Counted from the stretch's first letter, positions 1-10,170 are shown. The stretch: 64,000 nt of DNA from Saccharicrinis fermentans DSM 9555 = JCM 21142 (GCF_000517085.1 NZ_KI912107.1:3841980-3905979), one strand, 5' to 3'. The notes: generated by a model from the letters alone, not told the origin. Program-made: numbers and translations.

Positions 1-951
1 GCTATCCCATCCATTCTGGCCGGAAATACAATGGTGTTAAAGCATGCTTCCAATGTACCCGGTTGTGCCATCGCCATCGAAGATTTATTTCTAGAGTCTG
101 ATTTTCCGGATGACATATTCCGCTCTGTGCTCACCTCCAACAGAAGAGTAGAGCGTATAATCGCCAACAAACGCATTGCTGCAGTAACCCTCACAGGAAG
201 CACCAAAGCCGGACAAGCGGTAGCACAAACAGCAGGAACCTACCTCAAAAAATGCGTTTTAGAATTGGGTGGCAGTGATCCTTATATCATCTTAGATGAT
301 GCAGATTTGGACATGGCGGTAGAAGCATGCGTTAAAGGCCGCCTACTAAACACAGGACAGAGCTGTATTGGTGCCAAACGATTTATCGCAACCGAAAAAA
401 TATATGACGAGTTTGAACAACGTTTTGTAGCAGAGATGAAAGCAGTAACCATGGGCGATCCGCTCAATGAGTTCAACCAACTGGGTCCAATAGCAAGAGG
501 CAACATACGAGAAGACCTTCTGAGCCAAGTAAATAAATCCATATCGATGGGAGCCCATCTATTATGCGGAGGCGAGATCAATTACGACGTTGAAGGCTTC
601 TACTACCCTGCCACGGTTTTATCTAATGTACAAAGCGGAATGCCAGCATATAACCAGGAATTGTTTGGTCCGGTAGCATCCCTTATCAAAGTAAAGGGAG
701 AGCAAGAAGCCATTCATATTGCCAATGACACTAGTTATGGATTGGGCGCTGCTATCTTTACCGCTGATGTTGAAAAAGGAAAATACATCGCTGAACATGA
801 GCTGGATGCCGGCTGTTGCTTTGTAAATGATTTTGTGAAGTCAGACCCCCGGCTGCCTTTTGGTGGCATCAAGGATAGTGGATATGGCCGCGAACTCTCC
901 ATCTATGGCTTACACGAATTCGTTAACATCAAAACAGTATATATTAAATAA
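1..951 (+). CDS. NAD(P)-dependent aldehyde dehydrogenase, 5' end outside window (succinate-semialdehyde dehydrogenase-like)
   Basis: The reading frame is open from base 1, so the N-terminal part of the gene lies outside the window; 316 residues remain, against about 455-480 for the family. It should oxidise an aldehyde to the acid in the cytoplasm with NAD(P). Visible family marks are the cofactor-domain segment VTLTGSTKAG, the general-base glutamate in LELGGSDPYI, the catalytic cysteine in NTGQSCIGAKRF, the late motif NQELFGPVA and the C-terminal LPFGGIKDSGYGRE. The wording of these motifs resembles the Sad/YneI group of succinate-semialdehyde dehydrogenases, but substrate cannot be fixed from sequence. 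Its stop overlaps the recX start by one base (TAATG), so the two are probably co-transcribed. Confidence 0.9.
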   Translation, partial: AIPSILAGNTMVLKHASNVPGCAIAIEDLFLESDFPDDIFRSVLTSNRRVERIIANKRIAAVTLTGSTKAGQAVAQTAGTYLKKCVLELGGSDPYIILDDADLDMAVEACVKGRLLNTGQSCIGAKRFIATEKIYDEFEQRFVAEMKAVTMGDPLNEFNQLGPIARGNIREDLLSQVNKSISMGAHLLCGGEINYDVEGFYYPATVLSNVQSGMPAYNQELFGPVASLIKVKGEQEAIHIANDTSYGLGAAIFTADVEKGKYIAEHELDAGCCFVNDFVKSDPRLPFGGIKDSGYGRELSIYGLHEFVNIKTVYIK

Positions 952-1418
952 TGACATTTGAACAAGCATTACTAAAAGCCTCTCATATATGCGCCCGCCA
1001 AGAGAAATGTATTTTTGATATCCAAAAAAAACTCAATGACTGGCAGGTGGAACCTAATATTGCCCAACGGGTAATAGACCAGTTGATCAAGGAAAAATTT
1101 ATTGACGAAGAGAGGTATATTCGGTTTTATGTAAAGGATAAATTTTTATTTAACCGCTGGGGAAAAATAAAAATAAGGTGGCAACTGAAGGCAAAACAGA
1201 TATCCGGCAAGCAGGTAGACACAGCGCTCGAACAGATTAATATGGGAGAATACAGGCAGGCTTTGGCGCAATTATTGATACAAAAAAAACGTTCAATAAA
1301 AAACGATGATCCATTTAAAACAAAAGCTTCACTGATCAGATATGCATCATCACGTGGCTTTGAACCACCGTTGATATATCAAATTTTAGACAATGAAGTA
1401 ATGAGCGATAACAAATAA
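951..1418 (+). CDS. recX: Regulatory protein RecX
   Basis: A 155-residue cytoplasmic protein of the RecX family, which binds RecA filaments and modulates recombination and SOS induction. The sequence has the family's small helical-repeat layout: an early segment with RQEKCIFDIQKKL, the central KFIDEERYIRFYVKDK block and the basic NRWGKIKIRWQLKAKQIS block typical of RecX. Length fits the family (about 150-160). The start ATG overlaps the preceding aldehyde dehydrogenase stop codon, implying coupling; recA itself is not nearby. Identification rests on motif recognition and is quite firm. Confidence 0.85.
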   Translation: MTFEQALLKASHICARQEKCIFDIQKKLNDWQVEPNIAQRVIDQLIKEKFIDEERYIRFYVKDKFLFNRWGKIKIRWQLKAKQISGKQVDTALEQINMGEYRQALAQLLIQKKRSIKNDDPFKTKASLIRYASSRGFEPPLIYQILDNEVMSDNK

Positions 1419-1429
1419 AACATGAACCT

Positions 1430-2836
1430 ATGAACCTCTTTAACTTACCAAAGTCACTTAGCAGGCTAATACTCTGCATGATGATATTTACACTTTCTTT
1501 CTTCTCATTGGAGGCCAAAAGAAAACCCTCTTGGGTCAATCAACGTCCCACCGACACAAACTACTATTATGGCAGGGCCATGAGCTCAAAACTAGATGGT
1601 GAGGTTTCTTTCCGGACAGAAGCGCGTAATAAAGCATTAAAAGAACTTAGCTCTGAAATTAAGGTGACTATCTCATCCAATTCTATTCTACGGCAATTTG
1701 AACATAATTATCAGGTAAAAGAAGAGTTTGAAGCAAGCACGTATGAGTCGGTAGAAGCCACCTTAGAAGGCTATGAGGTACTCACATGGGAAAACAAAAA
1801 GGAATATTGGGTAATGGTTCGTCTTAACAAGGACAAATATGCCATGCTCAAGAAACAAAAACTGGACTATGCAAAAAAAATGTCCGCCACCTATTATTAC
1901 GACGGAAAAAAAGCGGTTGCCCAAGGGAATATCTACGAAGGCTTACTTTTTTACGTACAAGCCATCAAAGCCATTAAAAACCACACTGCAGAAGACCTGA
2001 GCTATAGAGATATCGACGGCAACTTAAACCTGGGATCAGATATTTTTAGCGCCATACAGGATGCGTTCAGAAAGATTAACCTGGAAGCGCTACAATCATC
2101 CTTCGTATTAGAATTTAGCAAGCAAATAAAAGTACCCTTAGCATTAAAAGCAAGTTACACATCCACCGCAGGTAATCAACATCCAATCGCCAACTTACCC
2201 TTGGCTTTTTACTTCACCAAAGGAGAGGGTGAACTCACAAATACAGGAACCACAGATCGCGACGGAAAAGCCAACTGTGATATTATCCGATTAATTTCCA
2301 AAAGAAAAAACCAGGAAATAACGGCAGAATTTAATTTGGATTTATTTCTTGAAAAAGAAACCGAAGAAGACAAAGTTCTCTTAAAAGCCTTCTTTCATGA
2401 TGAATACTTACCTAAGACTCGTTTCAATATTGAAGTACAAAAATCTACAGCTTATGTGGTAATGAATGAGCTTGTATTTGACCAGGCTACAACAAATGGC
2501 GCTTTAGGAAATGCCATACGATCGGAACTGGCACAAAGTTATTTTAATATCACCGAGGACAAAAACAATGCGGACTTTATTGTTACTATCAATGCAAAAT
2601 TCACAGCAGGAGGAGAGAGAAAGGGAAAGGGATATTCTGTTTTTGTTGTATTTTCCGACTTTCACATATCTGTTACCGACAACAAAACACAGATGGAGAT
2701 ATTCGCCGACGGCTTCGATAGCTTAAGAGGAATGCAACCCCGCAGTTACGAATACGCATTAAAGAACGTTCGGGAAAAAAGCGTGCAAAAAATAATCGAT
2801 GAAATATTCCCTAAAATGGAACAGGTAAACTTGTAA
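1430..2836 (+). CDS. LPP20-like secreted envelope protein
   Basis: 468 residues with an N-terminal signal peptide (hydrophobic stretch about residues 13-28, followed by EAKRKPSWV). Mature residues about 32-150 read like the LPP20 lipoprotein domain: PSWVNQRPTDTNYYYGRAMSS, then a helix rich in EARNKALKELSSEIKV and the strand-forming VEATLEGYEVLTWENKKEYWVMVRL. No lipobox cysteine follows the signal, so it is probably periplasmic or otherwise envelope-located rather than a lipoprotein. The C-terminal 200 residues are not recognised. It lies 11 bp after recX and may belong to the same transcript. The function of LPP20 proteins in Bacteroidota is poorly known. Confidence 0.65.
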   Translation: MNLFNLPKSLSRLILCMMIFTLSFFSLEAKRKPSWVNQRPTDTNYYYGRAMSSKLDGEVSFRTEARNKALKELSSEIKVTISSNSILRQFEHNYQVKEEFEASTYESVEATLEGYEVLTWENKKEYWVMVRLNKDKYAMLKKQKLDYAKKMSATYYYDGKKAVAQGNIYEGLLFYVQAIKAIKNHTAEDLSYRDIDGNLNLGSDIFSAIQDAFRKINLEALQSSFVLEFSKQIKVPLALKASYTSTAGNQHPIANLPLAFYFTKGEGELTNTGTTDRDGKANCDIIRLISKRKNQEITAEFNLDLFLEKETEEDKVLLKAFFHDEYLPKTRFNIEVQKSTAYVVMNELVFDQATTNGALGNAIRSELAQSYFNITEDKNNADFIVTINAKFTAGGERKGKGYSVFVVFSDFHISVTDNKTQMEIFADGFDSLRGMQPRSYEYALKNVREKSVQKIIDEIFPKMEQVNL

Positions 2837-3283
2837 GAATAACAGATCAGCCCACAATCAAACAGAAACCAACACCCTAAGGAGGTGTATACATTGTGGC
2901 CCTATTGTAAAGACGAACAATCCAAACAAAATGGATAAACTATTTATGGAGAGAATAGTCACAAAACCGGGTCAGTGTCAAAAGTTGGGTATTTAGATGG
3001 AAAATATTTTTTCTGTATGGAGAGGATTGATGGATTCTTTTAATACATACCTTGTTCTTGCTGCTTATCGATATGTCCTTTTTATTCGGAGAGGTTTATT
3101 TTTAAAGGCCCTCATGATAACTTCGTCATTATCATTGCCATAAAAAGGACCAAAATAGCGCGCATTGGAACCGTAATGTTTTTTAACTTTTTTTTTGCAA
3201 GGAGGGAAAACAGGATAAGAAAGAATATGCTTGAGGCGCAGGAAACAACATGCACCATCAAGACACACAAAGGCATATCATCA
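2837..3283. other. Intergenic region with a hairpin after the LPP20-like gene
   Basis: No convincing gene in 447 bp; short open frames on the minus strand look random. Bases 2850-2902 can fold into a two-step hairpin: CCACAAT (2852-2858) pairs with ATTGTGG (2893-2899), and ACACC (2871-2875) with GGTGT (2884-2888). There is no clear T-run after it, so it is only a possible terminator for the genes to the left. Confidence 0.35.
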
Positions 3284-4222
3284 TCAATCCGCAAAGATGG
3301 CCTTGGGTCGATATGCGTAGTAACCACCAAACACTGACACAAAGAGCGAAATAAAATAAAACAATAAACTCATGGCCACCGCATGATCCTGGTTCAATCC
3401 CAGATACTGAGAGCCAAACATAAATGTAACTTCCCTTAACCCCAGTCCTCCTAATGAAATAGGAATGGCCGACATTACACTAGACAATAAAAACAAAAAC
3501 ACGTAATCATCCTGTCTACCAGCCAGCTCAGTCCCCATTGATTTTAATATAATGATAGCAGAAATCATTTGTAGTCCCTGAATAACAATCGAAAGCAAAA
3601 GCACCTTCCAGGTAGCTCCCGTTAAATGGCGACTAAAAAGACGTAAATACATAAAATAGCCCAATACGACAAGGGGAATAAACAGCACAAAATAATTTAG
3701 AAAAGGATTCACCCATCGCAGCAGATCATGAATCATCTTAATTCCTCCTTCCGGCACCGCCACTACAGAAAGATCATAATCGATAAAATAAACCAAGGCA
3801 CATAGATAGACCAAGATTACAGATAAACCACTCAGTCTATCAGCCAATACAGTGCCCACCAATCGTTTTATCGAAGTATGGTAATACTTATTGATTAAGT
3901 ACACTTTATAACCATCGCCACCAATACCTCCCGGCAAAAACAAATTGTAAAACATCCCCATCCAATAAAGTTTCATATTGACGGTTGTACTTATTTGAAC
4001 CGGTACGTATCTATAAAAAGTATTCAGTCGGAATGCCGACACAACCTGAGATACTGCATAAATAAAAATGGACAATAACAATAAGCCCCCATTAATTCCT
4101 TTAATGGCAACAAAGGTCTGTTCTATATCAATTTTTGAAAAAACATAATATAATGCGGCAATCGATAAAATTATTTTAGCAACAAATTTTATTGCTTTAG
4201 CATGCTTCTTTAAGTACGACAA
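3284..4222 (-). CDS. Flippase-like integral membrane protein (lysylphosphatidylglycerol synthase TM-region family, UPF0104)
   Basis: 312 residues with about seven to eight hydrophobic membrane segments. The middle motif GGIGGDGYKVYLINKYY, followed by TVLADRLSGL, and the later SAIPISLGGLGLREVTFMFG are hallmarks of the UPF0104/YbhN group, the membrane half of MprF-like proteins without the aminoacyl-transferase domain. Members sit in the inner membrane and are thought to move or support lipid-linked substrates; the substrate here is unknown. It is transcribed alone on the minus strand, about 320 bp downstream of the KamA-family gene. Confidence 0.8.
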   Translation of the reverse strand: MSYLKKHAKAIKFVAKIILSIAALYYVFSKIDIEQTFVAIKGINGGLLLLSIFIYAVSQVVSAFRLNTFYRYVPVQISTTVNMKLYWMGMFYNLFLPGGIGGDGYKVYLINKYYHTSIKRLVGTVLADRLSGLSVILVYLCALVYFIDYDLSVVAVPEGGIKMIHDLLRWVNPFLNYFVLFIPLVVLGYFMYLRLFSRHLTGATWKVLLLSIVIQGLQMISAIIILKSMGTELAGRQDDYVFLFLLSSVMSAIPISLGGLGLREVTFMFGSQYLGLNQDHAVAMSLLFYFISLFVSVFGGYYAYRPKAIFAD

Positions 4223-4540
4223 AATCAGAAGTTTTTATATAAAATATTCCGAACAAAAGTAATGGTAATTTACAATTATAATAATTTATTAACTAAGCTT
4301 TAACTTCCTTGTATATAAATTACGTACCAGCACACTTTTATTTTATGCCACATTATCTATTAAAACCATCCGTAAAAAAACAAACAACGGACTGATCATA
4401 TTCTTTTACAACAAGTGCAAAGCACCAAACCTGATCTATTCATCAATTATCCACTACGACAAACCATGAATACATCAGGCAAGATAAAAGACCAAGCAAA
4501 AAGATGATGGATAAATAAATACCCATAGCATCTTTAATCT
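4223..4540. other. Intergenic region, nothing recognised
   Basis: 318 bp of A+T-rich sequence between two minus-strand genes. I see no ORF, repeat or clear hairpin; it probably carries the promoter of the flippase-like gene and the end of the KamA-family transcript. Confidence 0.4.
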
Positions 4541-5854
4541 TTATTTCAGCAACATTTCTGCCAGTTCTTCCTCATAAAAGAAGTTTTCACTACCAAAGGC
4601 AGGCTTCAGGTCATCGATCCACATCGCTTTACTATCATACTTAGCAAAGAACGGACGTGCAGCCCAGTCACTATTTCTACCTTGTATAAATTCGAGGGCC
4701 AGCACCTTCTCTCCCTTAATTTCAGCAAGTCCGATCACTCTAATTTTCCCCGGCGTACAAGACATACTTGGTCCTCTCACCGTACGTGCAATACCGCTTA
4801 CTTGGGTATAAGCCTTCTGAAAAATTTCCCATGCTTTCACCACCGGAATTCCAAAATAATCTTGCGCACCCGTATCGCGGGCAATAAACATATAATAAGG
4901 TATCATTCCCAAGCCCACTTGTTTTTGCCACATTTCAGCCCAAACAGAGCTACTCGCATTGATATGATTAAGAACAGGAGACTGGGTTCTGATCACAGCT
5001 CCGGTATTTCTAATTCTACGAACGGCTTTTTTAACGGCATCCGTACTAAGCTCCTGCGGATGATTAAAATGTGCCATAAAAGATATGGATTTACCAGCCT
5101 TGGTGATACGTTCAAACACGGCCAACAGATCATCGGCATCTGGCTCTGTTAGAAAACGGTATGGCCAGAAGCTCAATGATTTAGATCCGATTCTAATCGT
5201 TTTAAGATGAGCAATATCAGCCTCTAATATTTTAGAGATATATGTATCAAAGGCCTTGGCTTTCATCACCATAGGATCACCACCAGTGATAAGCAGGTCG
5301 GTAATTTCGGTATGCTCCTTTAAGTATCCCACAATAGAATCGGCTTCTTTCATAGAAAACTTAAGGTCTCCATCCATATTGGTAAACTGCGGCCATCTAA
5401 AGCAAAAAGTACAATATGCATGACAAGTTTGTCCCTGCGAAGGAAAAAACAACATGGTTTCCCGGTACTTATGCTGCACACCATTTAACTTTTCACCATT
5501 TAGTTCTGGCACATTATACTCTAACTGACCAGCTGGATGAGGATTTAGCTTTTCCCGTATAATATTTGCTTCCCGTCTTATTACAGTTTTATCAGCACCA
5601 GAGCGAATCAGAGCAGCCATGTGATTAAAATCATCAGGCGCTAGCATACCCTTCTGGGGAAAATTTAAAATAAACATTGGATCGTCGCGGAAATTATCCC
5701 AATCAATCAACTCGTTAACAACGTAGTTATTGGTCTTAAAGGGAAGCACATTTCCTACAACCTCAATATTCAATAAATCATCATCCGACAATCTTTCGAT
5801 TTGCGGAATACTTTTAAAATTATGCAATGCGTAAGTTTGATACCTCATTGTCAC
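4541..5854 (-). CDS. KamA-family radical SAM enzyme (lysine 2,3-aminomutase-like)
   Basis: 437 residues. The iron-sulfur/SAM motif CX3CX2C is at C144, C148 and C151 (CHAYCTFC), followed by FRWPQF instead of the CTRRR seen in classical lysine 2,3-aminomutases. ITGGDPMV supplies the SAM-binding GGDP motif and SCTPGKIRVIG near residue 375 holds a plausible PLP lysine. The fold and PLP site are thus those of aminomutases, which shift an amino group between neighbouring carbons in the cytoplasm under anaerobic conditions. The substrate is uncertain because the motif surroundings differ from characterised lysine or glutamate mutases. Two start codons (MTM) lie two codons apart. It is a single gene with long flanking gaps. 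Confidence 0.75.
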   Translation of the reverse strand: MTMRYQTYALHNFKSIPQIERLSDDDLLNIEVVGNVLPFKTNNYVVNELIDWDNFRDDPMFILNFPQKGMLAPDDFNHMAALIRSGADKTVIRREANIIREKLNPHPAGQLEYNVPELNGEKLNGVQHKYRETMLFFPSQGQTCHAYCTFCFRWPQFTNMDGDLKFSMKEADSIVGYLKEHTEITDLLITGGDPMVMKAKAFDTYISKILEADIAHLKTIRIGSKSLSFWPYRFLTEPDADDLLAVFERITKAGKSISFMAHFNHPQELSTDAVKKAVRRIRNTGAVIRTQSPVLNHINASSSVWAEMWQKQVGLGMIPYYMFIARDTGAQDYFGIPVVKAWEIFQKAYTQVSGIARTVRGPSMSCTPGKIRVIGLAEIKGEKVLALEFIQGRNSDWAARPFFAKYDSKAMWIDDLKPAFGSENFFYEEELAEMLLK

Positions 5855-6389
5855 ACAGTTTTTATTAGTTTCTAATCTCTCAACACAAACTCAAAATGCC
5901 CAAAAAATTGCGATAATCCATCTGTCCCTTTCAATTGGAAAGAGTAAATCTATTCATGCATTTATAATTTTCATTTGCTGCATGTAACTCCCAAGAAAAT
6001 TTATTATTCACCAAATATGTTCAACGGCGTTCTTAAATACGATGTATTTCACTCACCAGTATAAAAAATTGAATTATTAAATTTCACATGCTCGTTTCAT
6101 ACCATAAAAATAAGATGTCTCTACACCCCAAAAGACAGATTATACTAAAAATACGAAAATTATACGGATTTGGCAATCATCCAACTTTCAATTGATACAA
6201 AAGGTAACTATCAGTATTAAAGATAGTTATGGGCGTTCGTTTTAAATCGGTGACAAAAATAGCAAAAATATGTAAGAAATTACATACTACACTTCCTAAA
6301 TTAGCATGACAATTGGCAGTAACACATGTCCTATACACCACAAACAGTCACTGGCAGTGCCATTACAAATAAATGAACACTACGGTCTA
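5855..6389. other. 535-bp intergenic region with one small inverted repeat
   Basis: No gene-like reading frame. The only structure I see is TAACTATC (6205-6212) and its perfect complement GATAGTTA (6222-6229) with a 9-base loop. It could mark the promoter region of the KamA-family gene or an operator, but no function can be assigned. Confidence 0.3.
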
Positions 6390-7808
6390 TTACCTGATAA
6401 GTTCAGCTCTATTCGTATCTAATTTTAAGAATATAAACAACAAAGTAGTAAAGCCCCACAACGAAGACCCGCCATAGCTAAAAAAGGGCAGCGGTATACC
6501 AATAACAGGAGCCAGGCCAATGGTCATACCAATATTAATGGTAAAATGATAAAAGAAAATAGAAGCCACACAATAGCCGTATATCCTACTAAAGGCAGAA
6601 TGTTGTTTTTCAGCTAACAGGATTAAGCGCAAAATCAAAAACAAGAACAAGAACACCACGGCAAAAGTTCCCATATACCCCCATTCTTCGCCCACAGTAC
6701 AAAAAATAAAATCGGTACTCTGTTCCGGCACAAAGTCAAACTTAGTTTGCGTACCTTGTAAATATCCTTTACCTGTAAGTCCACCAGAACCGATGGCAAT
6801 TTTCGATTGATTAACGTTGTAACCTGCACCCAAGGGATCATCTTTAAAGCCCAGCAGCACATATACTCTATTTCGTTGGTATTCCGTCAGCACATCATTC
6901 ACAAAATAATCAGCAGAAAAAGTTGCACCAACGGCGCCCCACATAAAAATAACGACAGGAACTATCCATTTAATTTTTTTTGCAAAACTTCTCAACAGCA
7001 GGTAAACGGTAAAAGCCACTATTCCGAACAAAGCGAACAGATCCCAGCGCAAGGTCAAGCCAGCTATATAAAACACCGTTAACAACAACAAGAATCCGCC
7101 TCCTACAAATAACAAACCTTTCAAGGCCATTTTCTTATCTATTTGAAAAAACAGAAACACCCACACACCCAAAACAATCAGTGTCAACAAAATAATATTA
7201 GGATAAACCAGCGTCAGCACAGAAGCGACTGCAGCAATAAGTCCAAACACCAATATATTACCCGATAAGCCTTCACGATAAAACGGCAATACGAAGATAA
7301 AGAAGACCAAAGCCGAACCAGTATCATTTTGCAGGAAGATACAAAGCACAGGCAATGCCCACAACCCCAATATTTTTAAAAGCTCCTTGGTTTTTCCAAA
7401 CGAAAACTCATGACGTCCCATTATTCTGGATAAAGTAAGGGCCGTAGCAATCTTGGCCAATTCGGCTGGTTGAAACCTAAGGGGCCCAATCTCAAACCAC
7501 GATTTGGCACCATTGATTTCTTTTCCCACAAAAATAACCGTAAACAATAGAAAAATCGACAGACCATATAAGAAGTAGGAGAACGCCACATAAAACTTAC
7601 TATCCGTCATAAAGATGATCCAAATAATAATCATGGATAGGGCAATCCAGATCAATTGCTTGGCATATTCCTTACCCGGATCAAAGAATACCGGATTCTC
7701 TGGATTGTAGTTAGCGGCATAAATATTAAACCAACCATATGCCACAAGTACAATGTAGATAAGAATGGTTACCCAATCCGCTTTTTTATCATAATTATTT
7801 CTCATCAT
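6390..7808 (-). CDS. rodA: Peptidoglycan glycosyltransferase RodA
   Basis: 472-residue SEDS-family membrane enzyme that polymerises lipid II glycan strands in the elongasome. Multiple membrane segments are visible, with the family motifs FQPAELAKIATALTLSR, the late loop QSTDFIFCTVGEEWGYMGT and the C-terminal GIPLPFFSYGGSS. It is longer than typical RodA (about 370-420) because of an extended central region (roughly residues 175-300), which is common in Bacteroidota. The start overlaps the end of mrdA by 14 bp, so the pair is translationally coupled. It is the last gene of the minus-strand cell-shape block. Confidence 0.95.
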   Translation of the reverse strand: MMRNNYDKKADWVTILIYIVLVAYGWFNIYAANYNPENPVFFDPGKEYAKQLIWIALSMIIIWIIFMTDSKFYVAFSYFLYGLSIFLLFTVIFVGKEINGAKSWFEIGPLRFQPAELAKIATALTLSRIMGRHEFSFGKTKELLKILGLWALPVLCIFLQNDTGSALVFFIFVLPFYREGLSGNILVFGLIAAVASVLTLVYPNIILLTLIVLGVWVFLFFQIDKKMALKGLLFVGGGFLLLLTVFYIAGLTLRWDLFALFGIVAFTVYLLLRSFAKKIKWIVPVVIFMWGAVGATFSADYFVNDVLTEYQRNRVYVLLGFKDDPLGAGYNVNQSKIAIGSGGLTGKGYLQGTQTKFDFVPEQSTDFIFCTVGEEWGYMGTFAVVFLFLFLILRLILLAEKQHSAFSRIYGYCVASIFFYHFTINIGMTIGLAPVIGIPLPFFSYGGSSLWGFTTLLFIFLKLDTNRAELIR

Positions 7809-9639
7809 GAATCAAATCTCCTTCTAACATTCGTTGTTCTGTCCACTTACGGGATGGATCTATTTCCTTGTTCAGGTACTTTTCCACCATCAAACTAGCG
7901 ATAGGGGCGGCCCATCTGGCTCCAAAACCGCCATTCTCTACATATACAGCTATGGCAATTTTAGGGTTCTCTTTAGGTGCAAAAGCAATAAACACGGAAT
8001 GATCTTCGCCATGAGGATTCTGTGCCGTTCCTGTTTTTCCACAAATACTAATGCCCGGAATCCTGGCTATGGTAGCCGTACTACCCGGCCCACCCCATAC
8101 GGCCATCTCCATTCCTTCAATAACCGGCTCAAAATGCACTGTATCTATACCGGTATTTCGGATTGTTCTAAACTTAGCAGCTATGGTATCATTTTCAATA
8201 TCCTTCACCACATGGGGGGTATAAAAAGTTCCCCTATTGGCTAAAGTTGCAGCCATATTGGCCATCTGCAAAGGAGTTGTCAAAAGCTCTCCCTGTCCAA
8301 TTGCCAAAGACACCACCGTTAAAGAAGACCAACTTTTATTATAATACTTATCATAGTATTTGCTATTAGGTACAAACCCACGAATTTCGTTTGCCACATC
8401 AGCTCCCAAGCGGTAACCAAAGCCAAATTTAACCAGGTAATTCTTCCAGAGCTCAAACCCTTCTTGCACAGAGGCATTTTTAGGATTATCGAGGATATCC
8501 CGAAAAACATGGCAATAATAGGCATTACAAGAGTGAGATATTGAATTTTTCAGATCCAGCGGACTAGTATGGTGGTGACAGCCCAAATGAAACCTACCCA
8601 CAGTATAGCCCATATGACATTCAAAAGTAGTCTGAGGAGTGATCACTCCTTCCTGCAGACCGATCAGTGCATTAATCGTTTTAAAAGTAGAACCGGGAGG
8701 ATACCACCCCATGATAGTTCTATTGAAAAGAGGCTTGAGCGTATCCATACTTAAACCAGAGAAATGACTGGCTCGTTTTTTACCCACCAACAAAGAAGGG
8801 TCGTAACTAGGAGCCGAGACCATAGAGAGCAACTCACCGGTTTGGGGTTCTATTGCCACAATAGCTCCTATTTTATTATTCATCAGCTTTTCTCCATATT
8901 CTTGCAATTCGATATCAATGGTCAACTTAATATCTTTACCGGCCACAGCTGGAATATCATAGGCACCATCTCTGAATGCCCCTTTTTCTCGGCCATGCAC
9001 ATCTACCAGCACATATTTATAGCCTTTTTCACCCCTGAGGTATTTCTCATAGGTAGATTCAATTCCACTTATACCATGATAATCACCGCGTATATAATAA
9101 TCATCCCGTTCTATATCCTGCGGACCTACCTCCCCCACATAACCCAGAATATGAGCTGCATTGGGATACTCATACTTACGTAAAGTTCTGCGTTGCACAA
9201 AGAAACCATCAAACTTATAAAGTTTCTCTTGCAGATAGCCATATTGTTTAGCCGACAGCTGTTTATAAAAGATGGAAGGTTTTATCCAGGATATCTTTTT
9301 ATTTTTTAGCTTACTTCTCATATCATGAAACAAAGCTCTGAGATCCTCCATTTCAATCTCCAACGCCCTACAGAAGTCCAGTGAATCAATAGGCTTAAGT
9401 TCTCGGGGCACAACCATCAGGTCATAATCAGCCTGGTTCGAAACAACCAGTTTTCCATTTCTATCATAAATTAAACCACGAGCTGGAAAGTTAATGATCT
9501 CCCGTCGGGTATTACTTTCTGCCGAGAACTTATAGGAAGGATCATATACCTGAAGAATAAATAGCTTAATGACAAAGGTAACACCAATGAACAAAAAGAT
9601 AAGGGCAATAACTATGGTTCTTCTACTTAAATTTTCCAC
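7795..9639 (-). CDS. mrdA: Penicillin-binding protein 2 (class B transpeptidase)
   Basis: 614 residues. An N-terminal membrane anchor (residues 8-30) is followed by the PBP dimerisation domain (FPARGLIYDRNGK near 51) and a transpeptidase domain with the nucleophile motif STFK (serine 317), SCN in NSISHSCNAYYCH, and KTGTAQ near the C-terminus. It cross-links new peptidoglycan outside the inner membrane and partners RodA, whose gene overlaps it downstream. Upstream mreD ends 12 bp before. Length and motif order match PBP2 (MrdA) rather than the division-specific PBP3, and the gene neighbourhood confirms this. Confidence 0.95.
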   Translation of the reverse strand: MENLSRRTIVIALIFLFIGVTFVIKLFILQVYDPSYKFSAESNTRREIINFPARGLIYDRNGKLVVSNQADYDLMVVPRELKPIDSLDFCRALEIEMEDLRALFHDMRSKLKNKKISWIKPSIFYKQLSAKQYGYLQEKLYKFDGFFVQRRTLRKYEYPNAAHILGYVGEVGPQDIERDDYYIRGDYHGISGIESTYEKYLRGEKGYKYVLVDVHGREKGAFRDGAYDIPAVAGKDIKLTIDIELQEYGEKLMNNKIGAIVAIEPQTGELLSMVSAPSYDPSLLVGKKRASHFSGLSMDTLKPLFNRTIMGWYPPGSTFKTINALIGLQEGVITPQTTFECHMGYTVGRFHLGCHHHTSPLDLKNSISHSCNAYYCHVFRDILDNPKNASVQEGFELWKNYLVKFGFGYRLGADVANEIRGFVPNSKYYDKYYNKSWSSLTVVSLAIGQGELLTTPLQMANMAATLANRGTFYTPHVVKDIENDTIAAKFRTIRNTGIDTVHFEPVIEGMEMAVWGGPGSTATIARIPGISICGKTGTAQNPHGEDHSVFIAFAPKENPKIAIAVYVENGGFGARWAAPIASLMVEKYLNKEIDPSRKWTEQRMLEGDLIHDEK

Positions 9640-9651
9640 GTTACAATTCCT

Positions 9652-10170
9652 TTAAATTCTTCGTTTTTTTTGATACGTAAACAACAGGGTAACCCCCATT
9701 ATTATAAGTGTGAACAACGTACTTCCTGCTGTTTTAACCATGATCGTCACAAAATTTTCTATGGAAAAAGATTCCACTACAAAATAAAAAAGGTGATGAA
9801 TAAAAACCAAAATAGCAGCATACTTAAAAAACCAACCAAAACCATAATACGAAGGCAAAGGGAGCGTTCCGGGTTCATAATTCTCTCGTGGTGCAAAGCG
9901 CACTAATATAAAGGGTCGTAAAAAGGCCATAAACAACGACGCAGCCATATGCATCCCCATGGTATTAGAGAAGACATCAATACTCAAACCCAATAAGCCG
10001 GCCAGCATCAACAATAACCACCCTGGAGTTTCAAAGGGCAGTGTCAAAATAAAAATAACATATAAATAAGGATTCAAATAACCCGAGAATTCCATCTTGT
10101 TCAGGATAAGAACCTGAAGCAACACAAAAAACAAAAAGTTAAATATATATCTTGGTATCAGACTAATCAT
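9652..10170 (-). CDS. mreD: Rod shape-determining protein MreD
   Basis: 172-residue inner-membrane protein with about five hydrophobic segments and few distinctive motifs. It is identified by size, membrane pattern (start MISLIPRYIFNFLFFVLLQV) and position between mreC and mrdA. It overlaps the mreC stop by four bases (ATGA type), showing tight coupling. It works in the elongasome linking MreB/MreC to the synthetic enzymes. Confidence 0.85.
   Translation of the reverse strand: MISLIPRYIFNFLFFVLLQVLILNKMEFSGYLNPYLYVIFILTLPFETPGWLLLMLAGLLGLSIDVFSNTMGMHMAASLFMAFLRPFILVRFAPRENYEPGTLPLPSYYGFGWFFKYAAILVFIHHLFYFVVESFSIENFVTIMVKTAGSTLFTLIIMGVTLLFTYQKKRRI

Noticed and set aside
3065-3342. Minus-strand frames between the LPP20-like and flippase-like genes
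   Set aside because: They overlap each other in two frames, one overlaps a real gene end, and neither shows a recognisable motif.
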